From Candidatus Peribacter sp. (GTDB lineage: Bacteria; Patescibacteriota; Gracilibacteria; Peribacterales; Peribacteraceae), in assembly GCA_018652955.1 (NCBI GenBank), contig JABIBA010000011.1, forward strand, positions 1 to 64,000: a stretch of DNA of 64,000 bases, in the 5' to 3' direction. Position 1 is the first letter of the stretch, and every line of letters starts with the position of its first letter. Below the pieces are notes generated by a model that saw only the letters and a list, made by a program, of their open reading frames with translations, ran no database searches and had not been told where the DNA came from. Made by a program: the position numbers and the translations under genes. Of the stretch, positions 26,183 to 34,268 are shown piece after piece.

Positions 26183-26188
26183 GAACCT

Positions 26189-26214
26189 AGTATACATGAA
26201 CAAAAAATGTATAC
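26189..26214. promoter_or_regulatory. Divergent folP/phosphomutase promoter with 8-bp inverted repeat
   Basis: GTATACAT (26190-26197), 9 nt, ATGTATAC (26207-26214). The minus-strand reading of 26189-26194 is TATACT, the folP -10. The plus-strand TATACA copies could be the -10 of the phosphomutase gene. The symmetry could reflect back-to-back -10 boxes or an operator. Confidence 0.6.
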
Positions 26215-26272
26215 AGTAATTCCATTCATCTTAGAGATGCACTTCGCACAAAAAATCAGTAAGCTTCCTTCA

Positions 26273-27655
26273 ATGCCACAACTCGACCAACACATCTTTC
26301 GGGCCTATGACATTCGCGGAGTTGCTGACTCTCAGATAACTGAAGAGGCGTGTCTGTGGATTGGAAAGGCCTTTGGTTCTACTGTGCGAGATCTCTATGG
26401 GATTGATAGCCCTACAATTGCTGTTGGGCGTGACGCGAGAACCCACGGACCAAAATTCGAGCAAGCAGTAATTGATGGATTAGTATCTGCTGGATGCTCT
26501 GTTTTAAAAATTGGCCAAACACCAAGTCCCATCAGCTACTTTACTGTATGCAATAAGAAGATAGATGGGAGTGTGCAGATTACAGCGAGCCATAATCCTA
26601 AAGAAGACAACGGTCTTAAGTTACAAATACGCAATGCCGAGGCCTACAGTGGAGACAATTTACAGAAGTTGTACAAAAAAATAGAACAGGAAGATGTGCT
26701 AACTGGAGAGGGATCTGTCGAAGAGACTGATGCAATTACCCCCTACCTTGATCATCTTTCTCAGATGTTTGCTGGAGCAGGTGATGGCATGAATATCGTC
26801 ATAGATTCCGGTAACGGGGTTGCCGGTCCTGTGTACCAAGAAGCACTCACAAAAGTTGGTGCGAATGTAACAGGACTCTTTATAGAACCCGACGGTACAT
26901 TTCCAAACCATGCAGCAGACCCAAGTAAATACGACACTCTAGTAGAGCTTCAAAAAACAGTACAAGACACAGGTGCAGATATGGGACTTGCATTTGATGG
27001 AGACGGAGACCGCGTTGGACTCGTCGATGAAAACGGAGTTATTCGTACAGCAGATGAGATCATGCTACTACTTGCAAAAGACCATCTTAGTCGTCACTCA
27101 GGAAAGTCTGTTGTGTTTACGGTGAGCAATTCTGGAGCATTAGAAACCGAGATCAGTAAGTGGGGAGGTGTGCCTGTTATGACTGTCGTTGGTCACAGCT
27201 TTGTGGAACACGCTATGGTAGAACATGACGCGTTACTTGGAGGAGAGCAGTCTGGACACTTCTTCTGTGGAGAAGACTACTTCGGATTTGACGATGCGCT
27301 TGTTGCCGCTCTGCGCATTATGAAAATCGTGAAAGAAAGCGGACTACCACTCTCTGTTCTCTGCGATGAATTTCCGAAAGTCTATCAAGCTCCAGAACAT
27401 AGGCCTCACTGCCCTGACGATAAAAAAGCAGAGATCGTATCAGCTGTTACTGCGCACTTTGCAAAAGACTATTCTGTGAATGATGCAGATGGTGTTCGCA
27501 TCGACTTTGGCGAAGGAGCATGGGCAGGTGTTCGCCAAAGCAATACTTCTCCTAAACTCTCTATTTGTATCGAGGCACGTAGCCCCGAAAGGCTTGAAGA
27601 AATTCAGAAGATCGTAATGGATCATCTGAAGACCTATCCAGATATCGCTCTATAG
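26273..27655 (+). CDS. Phosphomannomutase/phosphoglucomutase
   Basis: 460 residues from the ATG at 26273, just before FRAYDIRG, where the family begins; ATGs at 26207 and 26237 are alternatives. The alpha-D-phosphohexomutase signatures are present: the phosphoserine loop TASHNPKEDNGLKL, the metal loop DGDGDRVG and the sugar loop GEQSGHFF, plus a C-terminal phosphate-binding region (RQSNTSPKLSICIEAR). It interconverts hexose 6- and 1-phosphates for nucleotide-sugar supply to surface glycans. Substrate preference (Man versus Glc) cannot be set from motifs alone. Divergent from folP. Confidence 0.93.
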   Translation: MPQLDQHIFRAYDIRGVADSQITEEACLWIGKAFGSTVRDLYGIDSPTIAVGRDARTHGPKFEQAVIDGLVSAGCSVLKIGQTPSPISYFTVCNKKIDGSVQITASHNPKEDNGLKLQIRNAEAYSGDNLQKLYKKIEQEDVLTGEGSVEETDAITPYLDHLSQMFAGAGDGMNIVIDSGNGVAGPVYQEALTKVGANVTGLFIEPDGTFPNHAADPSKYDTLVELQKTVQDTGADMGLAFDGDGDRVGLVDENGVIRTADEIMLLLAKDHLSRHSGKSVVFTVSNSGALETEISKWGGVPVMTVVGHSFVEHAMVEHDALLGGEQSGHFFCGEDYFGFDDALVAALRIMKIVKESGLPLSVLCDEFPKVYQAPEHRPHCPDDKKAEIVSAVTAHFAKDYSVNDADGVRIDFGEGAWAGVRQSNTSPKLSICIEARSPERLEEIQKIVMDHLKTYPDIAL

Positions 27656-27701
27656 TAGATTTGACTTATATGTTTTATATTGCATTATAATGTTTTTGCT
27701 G

Positions 27702-27707
27702 TAAAAT
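27702..27707 (+). promoter_or_regulatory. -10 element of the 27714 gene (leaderless)
   Basis: TAAAAT with adjacent TG, 6 nt before the ATG. A second candidate is TATAAT at 27686-27691, 19 bp downstream of a TTGACT. Confidence 0.5.
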
Positions 27708-27713
27708 ATATCC

Positions 27714-27989
27714 ATGTTAGAAAATCCTAGAATACGAGAGTACTGCATTCAAAGGTGGGTACATGACTCCTGGCCTGATCCAGACGCTATGGGTGTTTTT
27801 GCAGATCTTCTTGAAGCAACAGGAGACTCTCGAGCAGAAATAGCTCGTGAAGTAGCACATATTTTACAAATGGATCCAGGTCCTAATCTTGAAACAGTTC
27901 GAAGTGAATATATTTCCCTAAAAAGAAATGAACATATTGAATCAACGTTAGTAAATGCTTACAACAATGTTGCAGAAAGAAATGGGTAA
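27714..27989 (+). CDS. Small protein resembling the repeat-companion domain TIGR02996
   Basis: 91 residues. The segment DPDAMGVFADLLEATGDSRAEIARE resembles the consensus of this domain (DxxxRLVYADWLEExGDPRGExIRL). The domain typically sits at the N-terminus of leucine-rich-repeat proteins. The gene that follows, in the same frame after a single TAA and two codons, looks like exactly such repeats. So this is either the first part of a gene split by a nonsense codon or a natural two-gene version. Family similarity is judged by eye. Confidence 0.6.
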   Translation: MLENPRIREYCIQRWVHDSWPDPDAMGVFADLLEATGDSRAEIAREVAHILQMDPGPNLETVRSEYISLKRNEHIESTLVNAYNNVAERNG

Positions 27990-27995
27990 TTTGGC

Positions 27996-28421
27996 ATGAC
28001 AGACTATGTACGCGATAGCTTGTATGTAGGCCTTCGTTTACAGAAAGACCATTCTGATGAAGTTCTTGAACATGTAGATACCACACAAAGAATTCGATCG
28101 CTATGCTGCTTTGGTAATGAGAATATCACTGTAGCAGGTGTTGAGAATATTGCAGGAATAGAAAAACTGAACAGGGTGGTATTTAGTCAAACCAATGCTG
28201 ATGACGACTGGATGAAACCAGTTTCTCAAATGGATGAGATTAGATATATCAATGCCATTTCTACACGCATTTCAAGTAAGGGCTTGCGAGAACTTGTTGA
28301 TATGCCAGAGCTAGAAAGTGTAGATTTAAACTGTACAAAAGTGTCCAAGAAAGATGCCGAGCGATTTAATGCTATGCGGAATGAAAGAGGCTTGGGAACC
28401 GTGTTTATCACTACTACTTAA
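27996..28421 (+). CDS. Leucine-rich-repeat-like protein (141 aa)
   Basis: Residues 40-125 show LRR-like units: VENIAGIEKLNRVVFSQT, VSQMDEIRYINAISTRIS and LVDMPELESVDLNCTKVS, with the L..L..L.L..T.(V/I)S spacing of bacterial LRRs. No signal peptide. It is in frame with the TIGR02996-like ORF upstream (separated by TAA TTT GGC). If translated separately it has no SD and would rely on reinitiation. Likely a protein-interaction module. Confidence 0.6.
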   Translation: MTDYVRDSLYVGLRLQKDHSDEVLEHVDTTQRIRSLCCFGNENITVAGVENIAGIEKLNRVVFSQTNADDDWMKPVSQMDEIRYINAISTRISSKGLRELVDMPELESVDLNCTKVSKKDAERFNAMRNERGLGTVFITTT

Positions 28422-28484
28422 ATAAACTAGCTCTAGAATGCCAAATTTTGTACCTCAGGCCCTTTATACAAACGAAAATTCCTG

Positions 28485-28490
28485 TAAAAT
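28485..28490 (+). promoter_or_regulatory. -10 element of the 28498 mini-gene (leaderless)
   Basis: TAAAAT preceded by TG, 7 nt before the ATG. The context matches the element at 27702 (both read CTGTAAAATATA). Confidence 0.6.
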
Positions 28491-28497
28491 ATAGAAG

Positions 28498-28665
28498 ATG
28501 TGGCCATTTGATCATTATCGGAAGGAGACAAAAAGCAAGAAGCTTGTTAAGCGTCTTGTGACCGGTCTTATTATTGGTGGAGCTATTGGTTCTGTTGTTG
28601 GGAAAAAGCTCATCGACAAACACGAAGAGGAGATGGGAGATTCAGAAGAAAACTCAACAGATTAA
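28498..28665 (+). CDS. 55-residue small membrane protein with Gly-rich helix (YtxH-like)
   Basis: A basic N-terminus (HYRKETKSKKLVKRL) leads to a glycine-rich TM helix (VTGLIIGGAIGSVVGKKL) and an acidic tail (EEEMGDSEENSTD). This resembles YtxH-type small proteins, which have a GxxxG-rich helix near the N-terminus. The reality of so short a gene is supported by the -10 hexamer 7 nt before the ATG and by the positive-inside topology. Function unknown. Confidence 0.6.
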   Translation: MWPFDHYRKETKSKKLVKRLVTGLIIGGAIGSVVGKKLIDKHEEEMGDSEENSTD

Positions 28666-28823
28666 TCCTAGGTTACATACTATTCAACCGAGTTCGAGTG
28701 GCATGATTTTTTGTATTCATAGAGCCATATAATTGGTACATACATCTATCGCACCCCTCTGTGATTCTGTTTTTTCTGTATAGAGAGATACTGCATTCAT
28801 ACCATTTCTTCCCCCATTACATC

Positions 28824-29012
28824 ATGCCAGCTGACGTACTAGAAATAGATCTAGAAGCACCAGAAACAGTAGCTGTTGCTCCAGTAAAAGCAGAGATCCC
28901 TGTAGAAACTGTAAATCGCATAAGTGCGATGCAAGATGAAGCTCTCGATCAGCTACAACTACAACGGTTTGAAGAATTTATGGATCCTCGCACTAATTCT
29001 AACAACGGTTAG
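28824..29012 (+). CDS. Short acidic hypothetical protein (62 aa)
   Basis: From the ATG at 28824. An upstream GTG would add 21 hydrophobic residues that look like read-through of a leader. Acidic and helical (AMQDEALDQLQLQRFEEFMD). No family. Its stop overlaps the convergent asparaginase-like gene by TTAG, a pattern found at five other gene pairs here, which supports it being a real gene. Confidence 0.5.
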   Translation: MPADVLEIDLEAPETVAVAPVKAEIPVETVNRISAMQDEALDQLQLQRFEEFMDPRTNSNNG

Positions 29013-30001
29013 TCATCTAATTCTCCTACAAGACTCCTCTCCATAAGGTCTCGAATACGTAGCGGGGTTTTGGCTTGTGTTAGGGCCCACATCAGTTTTA
29101 CGAGCGCACATTCAAACGTCATATCCTTTCCAGAGATAATACCCAGCTGCTCAAGCGTGAGCTGCTTGCGGTATTTGTGCAGATCTACTTTTCCTCGCAA
29201 TGCCTGCGATGTAATCACAATAGGAATCTTGCGCTCAGTAACTTGCTGGAGCCATGGGAATAAATCTGCAGATAACATTCCTGGGCCGTACGTTCTGAGG
29301 ACTATCCCATGAGGGCCGGAAGAAAGTACTGCATCGAGGAATGACTGTGGCATACCTGGGTACACCGTAAGAAGATTCACATTTGCATCAAACTCAGGCT
29401 TGTAGTCGAGTGTCCTCTTTCTGCGAACTATCCGGTGATCTGCTGTGTGGATCTCTCTACTAAAATCGATAAGAGGGGCACAGTTTGGACTTTCGAACGT
29501 CTCCATAAACGACGCTTCTACTTTTTTGATACGCGACCCTCTAAAGACATGCGGACCCAGGCAGACACATACTTCTGCGATATCTAATTGGGCAGCTCTT
29601 ATGGCAAAAACAATATTCATTCTTCCATCTCCTACTAAGTCATTAATCGGAAGCAAAGCACCTGTAAGCACGACAGGCTTGCTAAGGCCTTGCAGAGCAA
29701 AGCTTAGTGCTGATGCTGTGTAGCTCATGGTGTTTGTTCCGTGCACTACGACAAACCCGTCAAACTCATTGTAGTTTTCCTTTATGACATGTGCGATTTC
29801 TATCCAATGATCAGAAGTAATTTCAGAAGATCCTACATTTGCTACAGAGAAAAACTGTAGACTGACTTCTTTTTGGAGCTCTGGCAAAAAGCGATGCACT
29901 TCTGACAAAGACTCCAGAGGCTCGATGCGACCTGTTTTTTGGTTCACTTTCATTCCGATGGATCCTCCTACGTAGAGCAATGCTATTTTTGATCTCGCCA
30001 T
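29009..30001 (-). CDS. L-asparaginase-like protein with altered catalytic residues
   Basis: 330 residues, type I asparaginase length and fold. The first signature reads ALLYVGGSIGMK, where TGGTIG is normal, so the nucleophile position holds Ser14. The second reads VVVHGTNTMSYTASAL, where HGTDTM is usual, so the Asp of the Thr-Asp-Lys triad is Asn90. The later PVVLTGALLPINDLVGDGRMN block is retained. The fold is clear, but activity on asparagine is uncertain; it may be a slow or different amidohydrolase, or a regulatory relative. Minus-strand TAGAAT ends 6 nt before the ATG. Confidence 0.85.
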   Translation of the reverse strand: MARSKIALLYVGGSIGMKVNQKTGRIEPLESLSEVHRFLPELQKEVSLQFFSVANVGSSEITSDHWIEIAHVIKENYNEFDGFVVVHGTNTMSYTASALSFALQGLSKPVVLTGALLPINDLVGDGRMNIVFAIRAAQLDIAEVCVCLGPHVFRGSRIKKVEASFMETFESPNCAPLIDFSREIHTADHRIVRRKRTLDYKPEFDANVNLLTVYPGMPQSFLDAVLSSGPHGIVLRTYGPGMLSADLFPWLQQVTERKIPIVITSQALRGKVDLHKYRKQLTLEQLGIISGKDMTFECALVKLMWALTQAKTPLRIRDLMERSLVGELDD

Positions 30002-30032
30002 GTATAGATTCTACAGAAAAGATAAAAAATGC

Positions 30033-30611
30033 CTACCCAAAAATCGCTTTCTCCACCTCTTCTATCGACTCGTCGAGTTTCCCTTCTTTGTTGATAACTT
30101 GCACATCACAATCTGGTGCGTGATCTAATTCATTTTCCATGCTGGCGATACGTCGATTCAACTCTTCTTCGGCAATAGGAGCTCTATCCGTAATGTGAGC
30201 AATAAGCTGTGCCTTACTTTCTGGCAAGATAAAGATGGATTGTAGCTCGTAGCCTGAGTCTTCTTCGCGGAAAAACTTGTGCTTTCGAATGCTATCAAAC
30301 CCCTGAACATCTACTTCTCGCACAACAACCTTACCCTCATCGATAGCAGGGATAATTTCTTCAACCAATGTTCCATACCTCTCCTTGCCGTGGACAACGG
30401 CGTACTCCAATACCTCGCCCTTTTCGATGAGATCATCGAAGCTCTCATCAGAGACAAAATGGTAGAGGTCATCACCCTCTCCCTCTCGTTTATCCCTAGT
30501 TGTAGCGCTTTTTGGGAAGTGCAGCTGGGGGTTCCTTTCCTTCAAAGCTTGGAGGATTACGCTCTTTCCTACGCCACTGGAGCCGATGATGAGTACTAAT
30601 TTGCCTGCCAT
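30033..30611 (-). CDS. gmk: Guanylate kinase
   Basis: 192 residues. P-loop GSSGVGKS at about residues 10-17, the GMP-binding SATTRDKREGEGDDLYHFVS segment, GEVLEYAVVHGKERYGT and the VVVREVDVQGFDSI motif. It phosphorylates GMP to GDP, and so also sits upstream of (p)ppGpp metabolism (compare 60887). Minus-strand TATCAT (30620-30625) ends 8 nt before the ATG. It lies divergent from the structured RNA. Confidence 0.95.
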   Translation of the reverse strand: MAGKLVLIIGSSGVGKSVILQALKERNPQLHFPKSATTRDKREGEGDDLYHFVSDESFDDLIEKGEVLEYAVVHGKERYGTLVEEIIPAIDEGKVVVREVDVQGFDSIRKHKFFREEDSGYELQSIFILPESKAQLIAHITDRAPIAEEELNRRIASMENELDHAPDCDVQVINKEGKLDESIEEVEKAIFG

Positions 30612-30661
30612 TTGCCCTTATGATAGCGCATTTTGGGGTTCCAAATAAGTCGTTTTTGTGA

Positions 30662-30667
30662 TACAAT
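30662..30667 (+). promoter_or_regulatory. Extended -10 promoter of the structured RNA
   Basis: TGATACAAT with hexamer 30662-30667. The expected start of transcription is near 30675. Confidence 0.65.
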
Positions 30668-30674
30668 ATCTAGT

Positions 30675-31058
30675 TCGATCATTAAAAGAATTGTTAACCA
30701 AACTTAACGCAGGGAGAAATGAGAAGTGACGCCTTACAAGCATGGCTGATCTGGCTTTATCGCTCGAAAGGTCCATGTAGGTAGGGTCCCCTTCCCGGGA
30801 CGATGTTCCGGGCTCCGGGTCTCGTATCTGGAGTTCTAGTCACTTCTCGTTCCTCTCTGTTAGTACGGTAAGACCACCGTACAAAAACAAACAAACATAA
30901 ATAACAGGCATTCTGAAGAGCCTTAATCTTTAGAAAAAATACACAAACATAAAAAAGGACTTACGCACCGAATGCGTTGAGAGACAGGGAGAGCAGAGTG
31001 GTCTACTGCAACCTCTAGGGCATCACCCCAGTATTGGGCTGATGCCCTTATTTATTTT
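30675..31058 (+). ncRNA. Orphan structured RNA of about 380 nt, class unknown
   Basis: No protein gene fills the 436 bp between gmk and the DUF389 gene. From a good extended -10, the RNA has a 20-position closing helix (30711-30730 with 30839-30858), in which only 30717/30852 fails to pair. Inside is a 7-bp CCCGGGA/TTCCGGG hairpin. Further hairpins follow: GTACGGT/ACCGTAC (30863-30869 with 30876-30882), ACGCA/TGCGT (30963-30977), and a strong intrinsic terminator. Size resembles tmRNA or RNase P RNA, but none of their conserved sequence blocks is present. The first domain could be 6S-like. A 21-codon ATG frame (30719-30784) with an SD-like GGGAG overlaps the closing helix, so a leader peptide cannot be excluded. 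Confidence 0.65.
31018..31058 (+). terminator. Terminator of the structured RNA
   Basis: GGGCATCA (31018-31025) with TGATGCCC (31040-31047), extended inside by CCCA/TGGG, then TTATTTATTTT. The T-run overlaps the end of the convergent DUF389 gene. Confidence 0.9.
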
Positions 31059-31731
31059 GTACTTTATTGAGTGCTTTCTCTTCTTCGTGTCCTGAATCGA
31101 TAAATCCAAGAATCCAAAAGACTAGGAAGCCAGCCATGCAAATTCCAACAAGGTTTGCGAGAAAGAGTATGGAAGAGTTTTTCATAAGTATTGGCTGACG
31201 AAGTGCCAAGCCTACTCCTACAGCGCAAAGAGGTGGCAACAAGGAGACGGCAACGGCAACACCAGCAACAGAGCTTGAGAGGTTTTCTTTTACCCAAGCA
31301 AACGCAGCGGCAACTCCACTACAAAATGCGATAAAGATGTATACCCCCGTATTAATGCGATCAGGAATCCAGTTTACGACAAGGCCTGCTTCGGCAAGGA
31401 TAGTTGTAAGAATTGCAGACGTACTAATGGTAATGACGATGGAGATCATCAGAATCTTCATCGATCGAATAAATCCTGCAGTGTTTCCAGAGACAAGAGA
31501 GAGTGAGATCGAAAGAAGTGGGATCAGCAGTGGTGCCAAGATCATTCCTCCAATAATAACAGCGACGTTATCCAGAAGAAGCCCAGGGGTTACTATAAGT
31601 GTCGCAAGTAACAGGAGCAGATAGTATCCACTGTGGAATGTCCCTTGAGAGATAAGTCTATCAATAGCATCGTGGCGCTCTTTGCGAGAGGCCTCGAGGA
31701 GAGATGGGTCTTTGTTAAAGAAGGAAAACAT
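31048..31731 (-). CDS. DUF389 family membrane protein
   Basis: 227 residues with about six TM helices. It matches the DUF389/TIGR00341 pattern: an N-terminal polar segment (KERHDAIDRLISQGTFHSGYY), then LLLATLIVTPGLLLDNVAVIIGGMILAPLL and later VAVAVSLLPPLCAVGVGLAL. Function of the family is not established. Minus-strand TATACT (31739-31744) ends 7 nt before the ATG, predicting a leaderless message. Convergent with the structured RNA. Confidence 0.85.
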   Translation of the reverse strand: MFSFFNKDPSLLEASRKERHDAIDRLISQGTFHSGYYLLLLLATLIVTPGLLLDNVAVIIGGMILAPLLIPLLSISLSLVSGNTAGFIRSMKILMISIVITISTSAILTTILAEAGLVVNWIPDRINTGVYIFIAFCSGVAAAFAWVKENLSSSVAGVAVAVSLLPPLCAVGVGLALRQPILMKNSSILFLANLVGICMAGFLVFWILGFIDSGHEEEKALNKVQNK

Positions 31732-31768
31732 TGTTTCTAGTATACAGAGAGTTTGCTCTGGGACTAGT

Positions 31769-33268
31769 TTAAGATTTTATGAGTTTATGTGTCGGGATCT
31801 CAAACTGCTGTATCAACTTCTCGTTGTCACTATTTCGCCTCACGAAAACAATAACCGACTTGTCGACAAATACTGCGGCCCATTCAAAGTCTTGAATAGT
31901 AGATTTCAAAAAGTCCTGCGCCCAGGATGTACGGTCACCGTAATACAACACTATGGCATTAAACTGATGTTCATCGAGCTGTTGCTTCCATATCTTTCTG
32001 TCCTGCATCATGGGAATATAGGTTGTTCTCCAAAAGTCTGAAGGATGCGACTCCGGTCTGTTGTAGATAAATGGCTTATGCTCAGGAAAGAAGTGATAAA
32101 TCATATATCCACCGATATCAAAGTTATTAAAGAATGGCCCTCCTATCTCGTGGTCTTTCATAAACTCAGCGGCGTCGTTTGCCTTCGGCTCAAGGCCTAA
32201 TACAATCCATCGACTTTTTAGATGATTCACCTGTAACCCTGCAACAACAATAAAGACGGTAGTAGCAAGTATCGTGATCCACTTGCGAGATATTGGCCAT
32301 TTAACTTGTGAAAGCGCGATGGCAAACACCGGAATTAACATAAATCCCATCACACTTATGTGCCTCACAGACAGCCATGCCATCATTATACTTAGTGCTG
32401 CAATCATAAGCTGAGGGCGATTATTCTTTAGTTGCTTTGTATACGCCAAAATTCCAGCGCTAAGCAGTGCAAGCACTGTAGAGATTTTGACAAATGTAAA
32501 AGTCCAATTGCTTACGCCGATGGTTCCTAAGAATTTGATCGATTGATTCTCGAATACAGCGTAGCCCGGATCACTTAAGATAGAGAGTGGATAGAGCGCA
32601 CCAGAAATAAACGCTGGATTGATAACCGTGCAAACCACAGATACCACCGATACTTTTAGCAGGAGCATCCTCTGTGCTGACTTTCTAAGGAATGCATCAA
32701 ACGTAAAGAGGAACAATAAACCGACTCCTAAAGGGAATGATGCGTGAACATTCACCCACCCAATAATGATAAGCGGAATCCACCACAGATGCTTTGATTG
32801 TTTATTCTCTAGTAGCCAATAGATCACTCCGAGTGAAAGATATCCTAAATACTCAGGTCGCACTTCGTGGCGATAGGCAACCAGAGGTAATACACAAAGT
32901 GTGACAAGCAGAGCGATACGGGTTGTTGATTTTTTCCGTGCAATATCAACAATAAACCCAAGGGATGCAAGTCCTAATACTATCTGAAATATGTGCAGAC
33001 CTTTCCATCCTGCAATGCTTTTTATAATCCAAAACAATAGCCCTGCAGCCCAGTGGTGATTGATAATCGCAAAGTCTGGTACAGCAAGTGAGTAGAAGTT
33101 TGTACTAAGTAGGGCACTCCTCCATTCAGGATTCCCGAAGAAGATTTTTCCGTCTGCAAGATGTCTTCCGATGTCAGCAGAAATTATGGTTATAGGAAAC
33201 GCAAGCCACGCTACGTATAAACACGTGCTCAAAACTATTCCTAGTACGGTAAGTTTTTTCAGTGACAT
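31769..33268 (-). CDS. Polytopic membrane protein, possible GT-C-type glycosyltransferase
   Basis: 499 residues with roughly ten to twelve TM helices. The first extracellular loop carries acidic and His residues (ISADIGRHLADGKIFF and later FAIINHHWAAGLLF), the position where GT-C enzymes hold their catalytic Asp. After the last helix lies a C-terminal soluble domain of about 110 residues (FNNFDIGGYMIYHFFPEHKP). Similar two-part proteins are common near surface-glycan genes. The family is judged from topology, not a firm motif. A minus-strand TACTAT ends 5 nt before the ATG. Confidence 0.55.
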   Translation of the reverse strand: MSLKKLTVLGIVLSTCLYVAWLAFPITIISADIGRHLADGKIFFGNPEWRSALLSTNFYSLAVPDFAIINHHWAAGLLFWIIKSIAGWKGLHIFQIVLGLASLGFIVDIARKKSTTRIALLVTLCVLPLVAYRHEVRPEYLGYLSLGVIYWLLENKQSKHLWWIPLIIIGWVNVHASFPLGVGLLFLFTFDAFLRKSAQRMLLLKVSVVSVVCTVINPAFISGALYPLSILSDPGYAVFENQSIKFLGTIGVSNWTFTFVKISTVLALLSAGILAYTKQLKNNRPQLMIAALSIMMAWLSVRHISVMGFMLIPVFAIALSQVKWPISRKWITILATTVFIVVAGLQVNHLKSRWIVLGLEPKANDAAEFMKDHEIGGPFFNNFDIGGYMIYHFFPEHKPFIYNRPESHPSDFWRTTYIPMMQDRKIWKQQLDEHQFNAIVLYYGDRTSWAQDFLKSTIQDFEWAAVFVDKSVIVFVRRNSDNEKLIQQFEIPTHKLIKS

Positions 33269-33317
33269 TAAAAATAGTATGCCGAATATGCATTCTGTTA
33301 CACAAGATGTTTTACGA

Positions 33318-33911
33318 CTAGATCCAGCCTAGGAGTATCCCCGTACCGAGGAGCACGAGACCTGCTGATGCAATTTCTTCTTTATAAGGAATCTTCGCGA
33401 TTCGCTCTGCACTCGTCACAACTAGCACTGCTTGTACTAAGGTCATCACAAAGATCCCTAATAGACCGAAGAGTACAAGGTGTGCATCAAGCAAGAAGAG
33501 TGGCAAGAATGCGATTACGTCATCGAGCACTGTTACAAACGACGCGACAAACCCCATACCAAGTAATTTCAAGAAGCGCTCAGTAGATATAGTGTTCAGC
33601 TTCATCAGCTGCTTTTCTGTTTGAGATCGAGGATTGTGCACAAAAACATCGAAATAGATGAGAGCTGCAAGAATAAAGATTACTCCAGTAACAACATACC
33701 GATATTCAGGCACACCATTAACAAACGAAGAAAAGAAGAATGCAATACCCGTCGCAGTCATTACAGCAAGTGTTGATCCTGTTACAAATGCTATTTTACC
33801 CATACGCGTCCTTGTCAGGGCTGCTACAACAGGTACCCTAGTAAGAACATCATCAATCCCTGTAATAAACTTGATGAAGACGCCGAGTAAGAATGCATGA
33901 AGGATTTCCAT
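33318..33911 (-). CDS. Six-TM transporter, CadD/LysE-superfamily-like
   Basis: 197 residues with six TM helices arranged as two related halves. Each half carries an Asp-Asp motif: TGIDDVLTRVPVV in helix 1 and TVLDDVIAFLPLF in helix 4. This duplicated acidic motif is reminiscent of cadmium-resistance (CadD) and related small exporters of the LysE superfamily, in which such residues bind cations. Substrate unknown. Minus-strand TATAAT ends 8 nt before the ATG. Confidence 0.6.
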   Translation of the reverse strand: MEILHAFLLGVFIKFITGIDDVLTRVPVVAALTRTRMGKIAFVTGSTLAVMTATGIAFFFSSFVNGVPEYRYVVTGVIFILAALIYFDVFVHNPRSQTEKQLMKLNTISTERFLKLLGMGFVASFVTVLDDVIAFLPLFLLDAHLVLFGLLGIFVMTLVQAVLVVTSAERIAKIPYKEEIASAGLVLLGTGILLGWI

Positions 33912-34072
33912 TTCTCTCTATTATAGCCTAGATACCATTCTACGTACAGGATCCAGAAAAAGCTGATTCATGTACTAGAACCAGACAAATAAGAATGCTA
34001 CCATTTGCGGGCTTTTTGTGTCTGTAGATTAGCTTGGACACATTTCGCACTATTGCCTCATATTCTCCTCGT

Positions 34073-34150
34073 GCGCTCGTAGCTTAGCTCGGATAAAGCG
34101 TCTGGTTGCGGTCCAGGAGATCGCAGGTTCAAATCCTGCCGGGCGCACCA
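34073..34150 (+). tRNA. tRNA-Arg(GCG)
   Basis: Full cloverleaf: acceptor GCGCTCG/CGGGCGC, D stem GCTT/AAGC, anticodon stem TCTGG/CCAGG with loop TTGCGGT, T stem GCAGG/CCTGC with loop TTCAAAT, discriminator A and encoded CCA. The anticodon GCG (34108-34110) reads CGC and CGT. Most bacteria use ACG edited to ICG for these codons. Confidence 0.95.
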
Positions 34151-34167
34151 TTAGTTCCTTAATACGT

Positions 34168-34244
<77 letters not shown>

Positions 34245-34256
34245 ATCAAAAAACTG

Positions 34257-34262
34257 TATAAT
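34257..34262 (+). promoter_or_regulatory. -10 element of purE (leaderless)
   Basis: TGTATAAT with TATAAT at 34257-34262, 6 nt before the purE ATG and 12 nt after the end of tRNA-Ala. Confidence 0.75.
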
Positions 34263-34268
34263 AAACCC

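Noticed and set aside
30675-31058. tmRNA, RNase P RNA or SRP RNA
   Set aside because: Size fits the first two, but no tRNA-like 3' end or tag frame, no GAGGAAAGTCC/ACAGAA core and no SRP tetraloop motif was found.
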